From Methanosarcinales archaeon (lineage in GTDB: Archaea; Halobacteriota; Methanosarcinia; Methanosarcinales; EX4572-44), in contig RXIJ01000052.1 of assembly GCA_004212095.1 (NCBI GenBank), forward strand, positions 1 through 18,745: a DNA stretch of 18,745 bases, written 5' to 3'. Shown in pieces: positions 5,582-13,365 of this stretch (positions are counted from its first letter, which is position 1; each line of letters begins with the position of its first letter). Below the pieces are notes generated by a model. The model was given only the letters and a program-made list of their open reading frames with translations, searched no databases and had not been told where the DNA came from. The translations under genes and the position numbers were made by a program.

Positions 5582-6757
5582 ATGATGAAAGGATTTACAA
5601 CAAAAGCGGTGCGCTATGGAGAAAACACCTGTCCAGTAACAGGAGCGCTGACAACACCAATATATCAGACCACTACATACGCCTTTGAAACGGTACAGGA
5701 ATTACGGAACGTACTTGAAAAGAAGAGCGAGGGCTTTGTGTACACCCGTGCAGGAAGCCCCACGCAGAAGGTCTTTGAAGAAAAAGTGGCAGCACTTGAA
5801 AACGGTGAGAGTGCCATATCATTTGCGAGCGGTATGGCAGCTGTCAGTGCAGCAGTACTTGCTGTGGCAAAGAAAGGAGATCATGTAATCACAAACAATG
5901 CCGTCTACGGCAGCACCTATCATCTGTTTGCAGAGATGCTGCCAGGTTTTGGAATCGAAGTATCGATGATCGATGTGTCCGACACAAAGGAACTTGAAGA
6001 ACATCTTAAAGATAACACCAGGCTGATCTTCTACGAGACACCTGCAAATCCAACCATGAAACTGATCGACATAAAAAAGATCTCAAAGTACCATCCTCTC
6101 TCGATGGTAGATAATACCTACATGACGCCATATCTTCAAAACCCCCTCGATCTTGGTTCCGATGTTGTTATTCACAGTGCCACCAAATACATCTGTGGGC
6201 ATGGTGATGCTCTTGGTGGCATCATCGTATCGAATGCGGAATTTATCCAGCGTGTACGCCCCATCCTCAGGGATTTTGGAGCGGCTCTAAGCCCTTTTAA
6301 TGCCTGGCTTCTGATTCGCGGTATCAAAACACTCTCTCTTCGCATGGACCGCCACTGCGAAAACGCTCAAAAAATTGCAGAGTTCCTGCAAAAACATCCT
6401 GCGGTTAAAGAGGTGTATTACCCTGGACTAAAAAACCATCCACAACACAATCTTGCTAATAAACAGATGCGCGGGTTCGGCGGCATGATAGCGTTTGAGA
6501 TGAATAGCTACAATGATGCCGAAATTTTTATGAACAGTCTTGAACTATGCACTCTTGCAGTAAGCCTTGGAGATATGAAAACCCTCGTCCAGCATCCAGG
6601 CACCATGACCCATGCAGTGGTTCCGGTAGAAAAGCAGGAGAAGATTGGAATCACAGACGGACTAATCCGAATCAGTGTTGGGATAGAAGATGTTGAAGAT
6701 CTGGTATCTGATCTGAAACAAGCACTCGATAAAACAGAGAGCAAGAGTACAACGTGA
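5582..6757 (+). CDS. Cys/Met metabolism PLP-dependent enzyme (methionine gamma-lyase / cystathionine gamma-synthase / O-acylhomoserine sulfhydrylase type)
   Basis: This is a 391-residue enzyme of the trans-sulfuration family, fold type I, using pyridoxal phosphate. Motifs are YTRAGSPTQKVFEEKVAALE (54-73), FASGMAAVSA phosphate-binding region (81-90), the cofactor Asp in MVDNTY (Asp177), and the Schiff-base lysine in HSATKYICGHGD (Lys202). The C-terminus has SLGDMKTLVQHPGTMTHA. Residue 111 after VYG is Ser-Thr instead of the Cys-Thr seen in several methionine gamma-lyases, so the substrate cannot be fixed from sequence. Start ATG at 5582 is chosen because GAGG lies 8 nt upstream and the protein then begins at the family's usual place; the frame is open further upstream. 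A hairpin follows 16 nt after the stop. Confidence 0.92.
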   Translation: MMKGFTTKAVRYGENTCPVTGALTTPIYQTTTYAFETVQELRNVLEKKSEGFVYTRAGSPTQKVFEEKVAALENGESAISFASGMAAVSAAVLAVAKKGDHVITNNAVYGSTYHLFAEMLPGFGIEVSMIDVSDTKELEEHLKDNTRLIFYETPANPTMKLIDIKKISKYHPLSMVDNTYMTPYLQNPLDLGSDVVIHSATKYICGHGDALGGIIVSNAEFIQRVRPILRDFGAALSPFNAWLLIRGIKTLSLRMDRHCENAQKIAEFLQKHPAVKEVYYPGLKNHPQHNLANKQMRGFGGMIAFEMNSYNDAEIFMNSLELCTLAVSLGDMKTLVQHPGTMTHAVVPVEKQEKIGITDGLIRISVGIEDVEDLVSDLKQALDKTESKSTT

Positions 6758-6773
6758 GTAAAAATTACCAGCA

Positions 6774-6794
6774 CTACACAACTTCGTTGTGTAG
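6774..6794. repeat. Perfect 9-3-9 hairpin behind the trans-sulfuration gene
   Basis: CTACACAAC-TTC-GTTGTGTAG is a perfect 9-bp stem with a 3-base loop, 16 nt after the stop codon at 6755-6757. The same hairpin, with one base pair changed on both sides (A-T to G-C), lies behind gatB at 14827-14847, and the preceding AGCA is shared too. No poly-T tract follows. It may stabilise the 3' end, or be a small dispersed palindromic repeat. Confidence 0.85.
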
Positions 6795-6996
6795 AAGATA
6801 ATTCTTCATGCGTGTTCGGATAAGAGATGGATCATGATAAATCATGGGAAAATAATAAACTATTGGGTAAAGTCCTTATGGTTTGGTTCCATCCACGACC
6901 AGTTGTGATTTTAATGTGCATCAGGATTTGCCAGAGCCTTCAAGTCGTCAAAAACGTGAACAATAAATCGCTAAAACTTCTTAACCGAACACCAAC
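6795..6996. other. Intergenic stretch, degenerate
   Basis: No gene is supported. A 63-codon open frame starts at 6827 but resembles no family and lacks a ribosome-binding site. The last part (from about 6945) reads, in the frame of the GxxExxY remnant downstream, like interrupted coding sequence with two stop codons, which suggests decay of that gene. Confidence 0.4.
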
Positions 6997-7095
6997 GAAA
7001 CATGTACAAACTATCTGAAAGCGACAAAAATACGTGTTGGTTTATTATTAAATTTCGGTAAGAAGAAGTTATATGAATGGCAGTATATATGTTAA
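6997..7095 (+). pseudogene. GxxExxY family protein, C-terminal remnant
   Basis: The plus-strand frame reads NYLKATKIRVGLLLNFGKKK, then LYEWQYI, and stops. This is the end of GxxExxY-family proteins, which finish with a NYLKATG..LGLLINFG pattern and resemble PD-(D/E)XK nucleases. Only about 32 residues remain; stop codons interrupt the frame upstream and the GxxExxY box itself is not found. After it, a 20-codon open frame (7109-7171, VDRKKYAELLRAKKDDRYE) leads to the HEPN gene and is not recognised. Function in the family is unknown. The remnant marks this interval as decayed accessory DNA. Confidence 0.6.
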
Positions 7096-7191
7096 AAGTG
7101 TGGTGAATATGGTAGATAGGAAAAAGTATGCTGAACTACTCCGGGCTAAAAAGGATGACAGATACGAATAAGATGTTGGGGGAATGGTTGG

Positions 7192-7761
7192 ATGAGAGGT
7201 TATAACCCATTGAATATACCTTTTGAGAAAGTTGAGGAAAAAGAGGGAACTTTAGAATTTAGGGTAGCAAAAGGTAACTTGATGGATACCTCTTTAGAGA
7301 ATGTTTTATTCTTTGATATTCAAGTTTGGGACTCAAGGTTTGCACTTCATCGAGGCTGTCCCTTAATTCATTATCAACACGGACACTTAAAGTTATACAT
7401 CCAATTGGCTGACGAACTTATATCTTATCAGGAAAATGCGGATTTGCAAGAAGCTCGTCTGCGTTCGGCAATGAGCCGCTGTTATTATGGTATATTTTGT
7501 ATCACAAGGAATCAGAATCAACTTGTTGCTAAAGGCATATTCATTCCAAAAGTTAATACTCACAAGTTTGTAAGGGAAAAATACAAAGGATCAGCCCATA
7601 AGGTAAAGAAAAAGATAGGAAAGAACTTAGGCCGCCTGTGGAAGGAAAGAAAAGATGCTGATTACGAAAATGATACGGATATTAATGTTTCAAGGGCAAA
7701 AAGTGCACTTGACTTATCTGAAAGGACTTTAGAAAAATTACGACAAATGGAGACAGTATAA
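7192..7761 (+). CDS. HEPN-domain protein with an unassigned N-terminal extension
   Basis: This is a 189-residue protein. Residues 67-187 form a HEPN-like four-helix unit: LKLYIQLADELISYQENADL, then LRSAMSRCYYGIFCITR, and later THKFVREKYKGSAHKVKKKI and RLWKERKDADYENDTDI. HEPN proteins are often RNases or nucleotide-binding partners in toxin-antitoxin and defence modules. The canonical Rx4-6H RNase motif is not evident, so catalysis is doubtful. The first ~65 residues (with a VWDSRFALHRGCPLIHYQHG segment) are not part of the usual domain and I do not recognise them. ATG at 7192 follows a GGGGGA-rich stretch about 8 nt upstream; an in-frame ATG at 7282 is the alternative. No partner nucleotidyltransferase is adjacent. 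A 22-codon open frame starts 3 nt after the stop. Confidence 0.7.
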   Translation: MRGYNPLNIPFEKVEEKEGTLEFRVAKGNLMDTSLENVLFFDIQVWDSRFALHRGCPLIHYQHGHLKLYIQLADELISYQENADLQEARLRSAMSRCYYGIFCITRNQNQLVAKGIFIPKVNTHKFVREKYKGSAHKVKKKIGKNLGRLWKERKDADYENDTDINVSRAKSALDLSERTLEKLRQMETV

Positions 7762-7916
7762 CTATGGAACCGGATGAATTTTTGTATCCAGAACAAAGGC
7801 TTCCAAGCAACGCTTACTCAGCTAATAAACCCGCAAGACAGTAATCGCCCTAGAAAAAATATGGCAGCCTGTAAGACCTTTTAAACTGTCTCGTGAAAAT
7901 CTGTGTAGTCTTGTGG

Positions 7917-7924
7917 TTATAAAA
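7917..7924 (+). promoter_or_regulatory. TATA box of the CCA-adding enzyme gene
   Basis: TTATAAAA lies with its centre about 27 nt before the ATG at 7948. Archaeal transcription starts about 22-27 nt downstream of the TATA centre, so the transcript would begin at or next to the start codon and be leaderless. No Shine-Dalgarno precedes the gene, which agrees. Confidence 0.6.
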
Positions 7925-7947
7925 CAAGCTTGAAACAAATGTAGAAT

Positions 7948-9327
7948 ATGATATTCAAACAGGAACAGATGCAGGAAATCTTCGAAAGAGTGCTCCCAGG
8001 TATAACGCCTGGTGAGAAGGAGCGAAGAGAATTAAAAATAATCGCCGACTTGCTGTTAGAACGCATCAACAGCTTTGCAGAGGAGTTTCAGGTTAAAAGC
8101 GTTCTTGTTGGTTCTGCAGCAAGAGACACGTGGATTTCAGGTGAACATGACATTGATCTGTTTATCCTGTTTCCGGAAACTGCAAATCGCAAAACTCTTG
8201 AAACAGATGGTCTTGACATTGCAAGAAAAGTACTCTTCGATGCAGATAAAATAGAAGAGCGATATGCAGAGCACCCGTATCTATATGGAATGATAAACAA
8301 TTACAAGATAGACATTGTGCCGTGCTTTAACATCAAAGATACAAAAAACATCAAATCGGCAGTGGATAGAACCCCCCACCACAACAACTTTGTAAAAAAA
8401 TATATAAAAACTTGTGAGAAGGATGTGCGCCTTGCAAAACAATTCCTCAAAACAGCAGGAATCTATGGCTCAGAACTGCGAACACATGGCTTTTCTGGCT
8501 ACTTAACAGAACTACTGATCATACAATACGGCTCGTTTGAAGCATTACTCAAAGCTTCCTTGAGATGGAAACCCTGCACAACAATCGATATAAAAAAACA
8601 TGCAACACACAAACATGGTGATCCACTTGTGGTGATTGATCCAACCGATCCTAAACGAAACGTGGCAGCAGCACTCAGTCTTGATAATATGTGTCGTTTC
8701 ATTGACATTGCTCGAAATTTTTTGAAAAACCCGTGCATGGAGTACTTCTCTAAACCAGCACACAAACTCGTGTATCAGGAGGAAATCGAACAACTGTTTC
8801 ACAGAAGAGGCACCAAATTAATAGGTATCACCTTTCACAAGCCCTGTATAGTGGAGGACACATTGTACCCACAGCTTGAAAAAATGCAAAATGCAGTAGA
8901 AAAACTATTAACAAGGCATGATTTTCGAATCATAAACAGCAATTACCTCGTGTTAAATGCAGATATTTATCTTATCTTTGAACTGTTCGAAACGAATCTT
9001 CCAATGGTCAAAAAACACATTGGACCACCAGTATGGTTAAAAGACAATGCTGAAAAATTCAAAGCGAAATACCATAAGAAGTCAGGCAACCTGTCCTACA
9101 TGTACATCAAAGACGGTAAATATACTCTAAACATACAGAGGGTCTACACGACACCAACCTCACTATTCCAATTAGAACTACTAACATGCGGACCTGGAAA
9201 ACACATAACACAAATAATCAGACAGGATGGATTCTCAACCCTTTCAGAGCATGAACTATTCGCAATAGAGCATCAGGAGTTCAGAACATTCCTCTATGAC
9301 TTACTAACCCATAAGCAAGATTCTTAA
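7948..9327 (+). CDS. cca: CCA tRNA nucleotidyltransferase, archaeal class I
   Basis: This 459-residue enzyme adds or repairs the 3'-terminal CCA of tRNAs using CTP and ATP without a template. The nucleotidyltransferase core has GSAARDTWISGEHDID with Gly55-Ser56 and catalytic Asp68 and Asp70, and the third acidic residue Asp122 in YKIDIVPCF. Further archaeal features are RTPHHNNFV, the GFSGYLTELLIIQYGSFEAL region, and DPTDPKRNVAAALS. Length is normal (about 440-460). The start ATG fits a leaderless transcript; Met8 is the only near alternative. The tRNA-Pro in this window lacks an encoded CCA and so depends on this enzyme. SRP19 follows 29 nt downstream on the same strand. Confidence 0.97.
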   Translation: MIFKQEQMQEIFERVLPGITPGEKERRELKIIADLLLERINSFAEEFQVKSVLVGSAARDTWISGEHDIDLFILFPETANRKTLETDGLDIARKVLFDADKIEERYAEHPYLYGMINNYKIDIVPCFNIKDTKNIKSAVDRTPHHNNFVKKYIKTCEKDVRLAKQFLKTAGIYGSELRTHGFSGYLTELLIIQYGSFEALLKASLRWKPCTTIDIKKHATHKHGDPLVVIDPTDPKRNVAAALSLDNMCRFIDIARNFLKNPCMEYFSKPAHKLVYQEEIEQLFHRRGTKLIGITFHKPCIVEDTLYPQLEKMQNAVEKLLTRHDFRIINSNYLVLNADIYLIFELFETNLPMVKKHIGPPVWLKDNAEKFKAKYHKKSGNLSYMYIKDGKYTLNIQRVYTTPTSLFQLELLTCGPGKHITQIIRQDGFSTLSEHELFAIEHQEFRTFLYDLLTHKQDS

Positions 9328-9356
9328 ACTTAGGTGAAACAATACTGTGTGATACT

Positions 9357-9644
9357 ATGCTACGTAAAAAGGATAAACTTGTAATATGGCCTGTGTACCT
9401 TGACACTACGAAATCTCGGGGAGATGGGCGATTAGCACCAAAAAAACATTCGGTAAAAGAGCCAGCACTGAAGGAAATACAAACAGCAGCTTCAGAACTG
9501 GGGCTTAACCCTGTTGTAGAAGCTGATAAAGCATACCCAAAATCATGGTGGAATGTGTCAGGACGGGTGCTCATCGACAGAAAAGCACCCAAATCAAGAA
9601 TTATTCACCAGATTGGAAAAATCATCAAGAAAAATAGATCCTGA
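9357..9644 (+). CDS. srp19: Signal recognition particle 19 kDa protein
   Basis: This is the 95-residue SRP19 protein, which binds helices 6 and 8 of 7S RNA and prepares the particle for SRP54. Diagnostic parts are VIWPVYLDTTKSRGDGRLAP at 9-28, GLNPVVEADKAYPKSWW and SGRVLIDRK, followed by a basic C-terminus (IGKIIKKNRS). Length is typical for archaea. ATG start; the nearest AGGTGA is about 19 nt upstream, too far for a standard site. It is probably cotranscribed with the CCA-adding gene. The 7S RNA gene itself is not in the window. Confidence 0.96.
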   Translation: MLRKKDKLVIWPVYLDTTKSRGDGRLAPKKHSVKEPALKEIQTAASELGLNPVVEADKAYPKSWWNVSGRVLIDRKAPKSRIIHQIGKIIKKNRS

Positions 9645-9672
9645 CATTCGTTCCAAACTCGACCACCAGGTT

Positions 9673-9680
9673 TTTATATG
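9673..9680 (+). promoter_or_regulatory. TATA box of the RNase P RNA gene
   Basis: TTTATATG is centred about 25 nt before 9701, the base where the P1 helix of the RNase P RNA begins. The match between TATA spacing and the structural 5' end supports both calls. Confidence 0.65.
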
Positions 9681-9700
9681 GATTTAATCACAGTAGGATT

Positions 9701-10114
9701 GTTGTTGAGAGAGGCTGAGCGGCTGCCGGTAACAAATGTTGCTGAGGAAAGTCCCCCCACATTCCAAAAACACGAAAGCCTGTAAGGGTGTAATGGTGAG
9801 AACCATGTCAATGGCACAGAAACGATACCGACCTCAGGTAAGTTTCCTGTATAGTAGATTTGCCTGGTGTCCTGCTTACCTTGTAAGCACTACACGCACA
9901 AAAGCGATGATGCTGTGAAGCTGAGGTCGTGCAGTGTTCGGATGGAACGCGTGAATACTCGTGTGTGCAAGCCAGAATAAAGGCTATATCATATGTTTTT
10001 TGGACATATAGCCTTTGGAAGTGTGGCGCTTAGCTGAACGCCGTTAAAGCATGACGAAAGCCTATAATGGCTTAGTGCAAAACAGCAGGGGGCTTACACC
10101 CCTCACTCGACGAC
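9701..10114 (+). ncRNA. rnpB: RNase P RNA (archaeal type A)
   Basis: This is the catalytic RNA of RNase P, which removes 5' leaders from pre-tRNAs. The ends pair as helix P1: GTTGTTGA (9701-9708) with TCGACGAC (10107-10114), 8 continuous pairs counting G-U. Conserved blocks are GAGGAAAGTCC near 9744-9754, ACAGAAACGATACC near 9817-9830, and AACAGCAGGGGGCTTAC near the 3' end. Inner helices include CCTCAG/CTGAGG, the short hairpin GCTTAC-CTT-GTAAGC, and an 11-bp stem AAAGGCTATAT/ATATAGCCTTT. Length of 414 nt is somewhat above many archaeal examples but normal overall. It follows SRP19 and the CCA enzyme on the same strand with its own TATA box. Confidence 0.93.
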
Positions 10115-10160
10115 TTTATTCCTGTTGTTCGTTGACTGGCAGCATGTCGTTGCAATTTGA

Positions 10161-10185
10161 CTTTTTACTGCTCTTTTTCGCTTTT
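10161..10185 (+). terminator. T-rich termination region after RNase P RNA
   Basis: Three pyrimidine runs, CTTTTTA, CTCTTTTTCG and CTTTTG, occur within 25 nt, starting about 47 nt after the RNA's 3' end. Archaeal RNA polymerase terminates at such non-template T tracts. The rest of 10115-10309 is A/T-rich, without a gene, between convergent units. Confidence 0.45.
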
Positions 10186-10309
10186 GCCTCAAAATTTGGT
10201 TTTGAAAATTACTTCCTTCTTTGCACTGTGATTACTATCGCCCAAAATATTTTCGATTTATCCATGTAAACCGTGTAATCTTGTATATTTTCCCGGTTTT
10301 TCTATTTAG

Positions 10310-11509
10310 CTAAAAATCACCAAGTGCAGACTGCCCGCCACTCTTGTTTGTTTGTGAAGCAGATGGCAGTTCGATGCTTCCATATTTTCCACCACCACCA
10401 GGGTGCATAATTACTTCTCCATCTCGAAATGCTTTGATCGCCTTAGTAATACGCCCATCCACGAAATCAATCTTGTCAAGATCAACGTCAACAAGCACGT
10501 TTACCTCGCTTCCGAATGCCGTAATAAGTTTTTCCCATGCACCCTGCACGGTTTTGTTATTTGAACTTGAATATCCAAGCGAGAGAGCAATGATTTCTGA
10601 AAGTGGAATTGTGTGTAGATATGGGGGTCGACGTGATGATGTTTCTACATCTGCGAGCTCTGCTGCTCTGTCTTTCACGCCTTTCTTTATTCTTCCACCA
10701 CATTTACATCGCCAGCTTAGTGCGATTGCCTCTTTCAAAGTGTAGTGTTTGGCACATCTGATACATGCACTCTCGTTATATTTACCCTCCCCAGGGAATA
10801 ATCCAACATTTAAGACCGGGCGGCGCCCCTCTGTCCGAAGGATTGCTTTTTTCAGTTCATCAAAACCGATGTTTTCAACTTCGACACGTGTAAACTCCCG
10901 TGCAAATTTGTTTGGCCATGGCGAATGAGCATCAGAGTTGGTTAAAAACGTGAGCCTTCGCAGATCAGAAATAGGATCTGCATAGGATGTGTCAGCGCTC
11001 AAGCCAAGTTCTACAAAACTAATATACGAAACAAGACTGCCATAACACTTGGACAGGGAGTCATAATAAGCGTACACTCCCGTCCATGGCGTAAATGCGT
11101 GTGCCGGACCGATCAGACTCTCACTTTCCTTTGCAGCAGATGCAATCTCTTCTCCTGTCAGTTTGACAGTTGGGCGCCCATCAGTATCAATATTTAAAGA
11201 ATGTTTTTTAAATGTCTCGTATAGCTCCTCTGCTTTTGAGAGTGAGGGGACAAAAAGCAGGTGGTGCACACGACTTGCATCCTCTACTTCCACTGTCGGC
11301 ACAAAATATGTACGATCGTGCCTGAATGCATCATCTACCTTCTTCAGTTGCCTGAGCTCGCCACGCCATTTAGGATGCAAACAATCACCGCTTCCAACGA
11401 GTTGAATACCTTTTTTATAAGCTTGTTCTGCAATAACAGGCAGTTTCATATTATTTGAGGTTGCCATAGAATACCTTGAATGAATGTGAAGATCAACATT
11501 AATCTGCAT
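10310..11509 (-). CDS. endoQ: Endonuclease Q (PHP-domain DNA repair nuclease)
   Basis: This 399-residue protein matches the archaeal endonuclease Q family, which nicks DNA 5' to deaminated bases (uracil, hypoxanthine, xanthine) and abasic sites. The N-terminal PHP metal domain has DLHIHSRYS with His8 and His10, HPKWRGEL near 45-52, GPAHAFTPWTGVYA near 134-147 and NSDAHSPWPNKFAREF near 191-206, all contributing metal ligands. A zinc-knuckle follows: CIRC at 249-252 and CKC at 268-270 with GGRIKKGVKDRAAELAD after it. The C-terminal part ends in a low-complexity Ser/Gly tail. Such proteins are often annotated only as PHP-domain or misnamed UvrD-like. Start ATG with a weak GGT site. Divergent from gatC with 160 nt between. 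Confidence 0.9.
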   Translation of the reverse strand: MQINVDLHIHSRYSMATSNNMKLPVIAEQAYKKGIQLVGSGDCLHPKWRGELRQLKKVDDAFRHDRTYFVPTVEVEDASRVHHLLFVPSLSKAEELYETFKKHSLNIDTDGRPTVKLTGEEIASAAKESESLIGPAHAFTPWTGVYAYYDSLSKCYGSLVSYISFVELGLSADTSYADPISDLRRLTFLTNSDAHSPWPNKFAREFTRVEVENIGFDELKKAILRTEGRRPVLNVGLFPGEGKYNESACIRCAKHYTLKEAIALSWRCKCGGRIKKGVKDRAAELADVETSSRRPPYLHTIPLSEIIALSLGYSSSNNKTVQGAWEKLITAFGSEVNVLVDVDLDKIDFVDGRITKAIKAFRDGEVIMHPGGGGKYGSIELPSASQTNKSGGQSALGDF

Positions 11510-11525
11510 AACCTGACCAGAAGGC

Positions 11526-11620
11526 GTTTAGCCATTTAGTGTTTACGGAATGCTGTAAAGCTTGGCACTTTGCAGAAACAACTTTAACTACCGGAGGGTG
11601 TTTAACCATTTAGTGTTTAC
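11526..11620. repeat. 21-bp direct repeats between endoQ and gatC
   Basis: GTTTAGCCATTTAGTGTTTA (plus C) at 11526-11546 recurs at 11600-11620 with a single change (G to A), 74 nt apart. Both lie in the divergent region between endoQ and gatC. Between them, 11553-11597 holds a diverged relative of the hairpin unit at 1-119. The repeats may be a duplicated operator, since they sit upstream of both genes, or flanks of a small inserted element. Confidence 0.8.
11553..11597. repeat. Diverged copy of the 1-119 hairpin unit
   Basis: CTGTAAAG...CTTTGCAG can form an 8-bp stem (one G-U) with a 7-base loop, and the tail AACTACCGGAGGG matches AACTCCGGACG behind the hairpins at 6-28 and 74-96. The order hairpin, spacer, AACT(A)CCGGA is the same in all three. 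Similarity is judged by eye. Confidence 0.5.
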
Positions 11621-11640
11621 ATAAAGGACAAAAACTATAT

Positions 11641-11648
11641 TTTATATA
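11641..11648 (+). promoter_or_regulatory. TATA box of gatCAB
   Basis: TTTATATA is centred 25-26 nt before the gatC ATG at 11670, which predicts a leaderless or nearly leaderless gatCAB transcript. No Shine-Dalgarno is seen before gatC, whereas gatA and gatB within the operon have one. Confidence 0.6.
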
Positions 11649-11669
11649 TGCTGTTATCTTTCGTAGATT

Positions 11670-11951
11670 ATGATGATTACAACGAACGATATTGAACACA
11701 TCAGCTGGCTTGCACATATATGGCTCACAGATTCCGAATTAGAGGAATACAGCGAAAAAATAAACCCGATACTGGAATACTTCGGCACTCTTGATGAAGT
11801 TGAGGGAGATGTGGATGCTGCACACCATGTACTTGATCTATACAATGTATGGAGGGATGATGTGCCATCTGAGATGTTAAGCCAGGAAGAAGCACTTTCA
11901 AACGCTAAAGAAATAAAAGATGGATATTTTAAAGCAGCGAGGATACTCTGA
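11670..11951 (+). CDS. gatC: Asp-tRNA(Asn)/Glu-tRNA(Gln) amidotransferase subunit C
   Basis: This 93-residue protein is the small GatC subunit that wraps around GatA and GatB and stabilises the amidotransferase. Features are ITTNDIEHISWLAHIWLTDS at the N-terminus, a middle ILEYFGTLDEVEGDV, and the C-terminal NVWRDDV...LSQEEALSNAKEIKDGYFKAARI, the usual end of the family. Two successive ATG codons start the gene (11670, 11673); the first fits the TATA spacing. The gene order C-A-B with short gaps marks an operon. In archaea, which use GatDE for glutamine, GatCAB mainly makes Asn-tRNA. Confidence 0.93.
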   Translation: MMITTNDIEHISWLAHIWLTDSELEEYSEKINPILEYFGTLDEVEGDVDAAHHVLDLYNVWRDDVPSEMLSQEEALSNAKEIKDGYFKAARIL

Positions 11952-11954
11952 ACA

Positions 11955-13364
11955 ATGATGACCTGGCAAAGCATTGAAGAGACAAAACGTTTCATAGAGA
12001 CAGATGGCGCAGCAGAAGCGGTTCACCGCTGTGCTGAAAGGATAAAACAAAACGATTTCAATTCTTTTATCACACTAAATATAAAGGATGCACTCTCGAT
12101 GGCAGAACATGCATCTGGTGGCAGACTCTGTGGAGTTCCTATCGCAATAAAAGATAATATCTCCACTCGTGGAATTCAGACTACCTGTGCATCAAAGATA
12201 CTCACTGGATATATTCCACCATACAACGCTACTGTGATCGAACGCCTGAAAAGGGAGGGTGCTGTTATCATCGGCAAGACAAATATGGATGAGTTTGCCA
12301 TGGGAACAAGCACTGAGACGAGCTACTATGGTGCAGTAGAAAACCCATGGAATGTAGGATGCGTACCAGGCGGTTCATCAGGCGGCAGTGCAGCAGCACT
12401 TGCCGGCGGGGAAGTACCTCTTGCACTTGGCTCTGATACTGGGGGATCAGTGAGGTGTCCTGCATCCTTCTGTGGTGTTGTTGGCTTGAAACCAACCTAT
12501 GGTGCAGTATCCCGTTATGGGCTTATTTCTTATGCAAACAGCCTTGAGCAGATAGGGCCCATGGCAACAACTGTAGCTGATGCAGCCCTTCTTTTTAATG
12601 TTGTTGCAGGATATGATAATAGAGATTCAACGTCAGTAAAGAAGCAGTTTGACACCACATTACCACTTGATATGAAAGGTATGAAGATTGGGGTACCTGA
12701 AGAATACTTTGGTGAGGGTATGAGTAGTATTGTGGAAAAGGTAGTGTGGGATGCAGTTCACAGCTTTGAAGACCTTGGTGCGGAATATAAGGAGGTTTCA
12801 ATGCCCCACACAAAGTATAGCCTTGCTGCCTACTATATTATAGCTATGAGTGAAGCTTCAAGCAATCTTGCCCGCTTCGATGGCTTGCGTTATGGTCATC
12901 ATGCTGAGGAAGGCGCCTGCCACACGAGTTTTTCAAAAACGCGTGCGGAAGGATTTGGAGACGAAGTGAAACGACGTATATTATTAGGAAGCTATGCGCT
13001 CTCGGCAGGCTATCACGATAAATACTATCTAAAAGCTCTCAAAGTGAGAACCATGGTAAAAAAAGACTTTGAAGCCGCGTTTAAAATGTATGATATGCTG
13101 CTTGCACCGACCATGCCTTACCCTGCTTTTAAACTTGGGGAGAAAATAAAAGACCCGTTAAGCCTGTACTTAACAGATGTGAATACTGTGCCAATTAATC
13201 TCGCGGGCGTTCCAGCTGTTTCGGTTCCTTGCGGTTTTGAAAATAAACTCCCTATTGGTCTTCAACTGATAGGAAACTTCTTTGATGAAACAACCATACT
13301 GCAAGCAGCTCACAACTTTGAAAATAGTACGGATTTTCATAACAGGCGGCCAGGTGGTGAATAA
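11955..13364 (+). CDS. gatA: Asp-tRNA(Asn)/Glu-tRNA(Gln) amidotransferase subunit A
   Basis: This 469-residue amidase-signature enzyme releases ammonia from glutamine for the transamidation carried out on GatB. The Ser-cisSer-Lys triad is visible: Lys66 in VPIAIKDNIS, the cis-Ser in PGGSSGGSAAAL (near 141), and the nucleophile Ser165 in GSDTGGSVRCPAS. FCGVVGLKPTYGAVSRYGL and the LEQIGPMATTVADAALLF segment are also typical. Length is normal. ATG lies 3 nt after the gatC stop, with GAGG 12 nt upstream. The stop is 1 nt before the gatB ATG. No disruption seen. Confidence 0.98.
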   Translation: MMTWQSIEETKRFIETDGAAEAVHRCAERIKQNDFNSFITLNIKDALSMAEHASGGRLCGVPIAIKDNISTRGIQTTCASKILTGYIPPYNATVIERLKREGAVIIGKTNMDEFAMGTSTETSYYGAVENPWNVGCVPGGSSGGSAAALAGGEVPLALGSDTGGSVRCPASFCGVVGLKPTYGAVSRYGLISYANSLEQIGPMATTVADAALLFNVVAGYDNRDSTSVKKQFDTTLPLDMKGMKIGVPEEYFGEGMSSIVEKVVWDAVHSFEDLGAEYKEVSMPHTKYSLAAYYIIAMSEASSNLARFDGLRYGHHAEEGACHTSFSKTRAEGFGDEVKRRILLGSYALSAGYHDKYYLKALKVRTMVKKDFEAAFKMYDMLLAPTMPYPAFKLGEKIKDPLSLYLTDVNTVPINLAGVPAVSVPCGFENKLPIGLQLIGNFFDETTILQAAHNFENSTDFHNRRPGGE

Positions 13365-13365
13365 A

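Noticed and set aside
9736..10269. Short plus-strand open frames in and after the RNase P RNA
   Set aside because: They fall within the RNase P RNA sequence or its T-rich 3' region and have no ribosome-binding sites or recognisable products.
13282..13365. Upstream start for gatB overlapping gatA
   Set aside because: The extra 28 residues translate gatA sequence in another frame; the 13366 start matches the family and has an SD.
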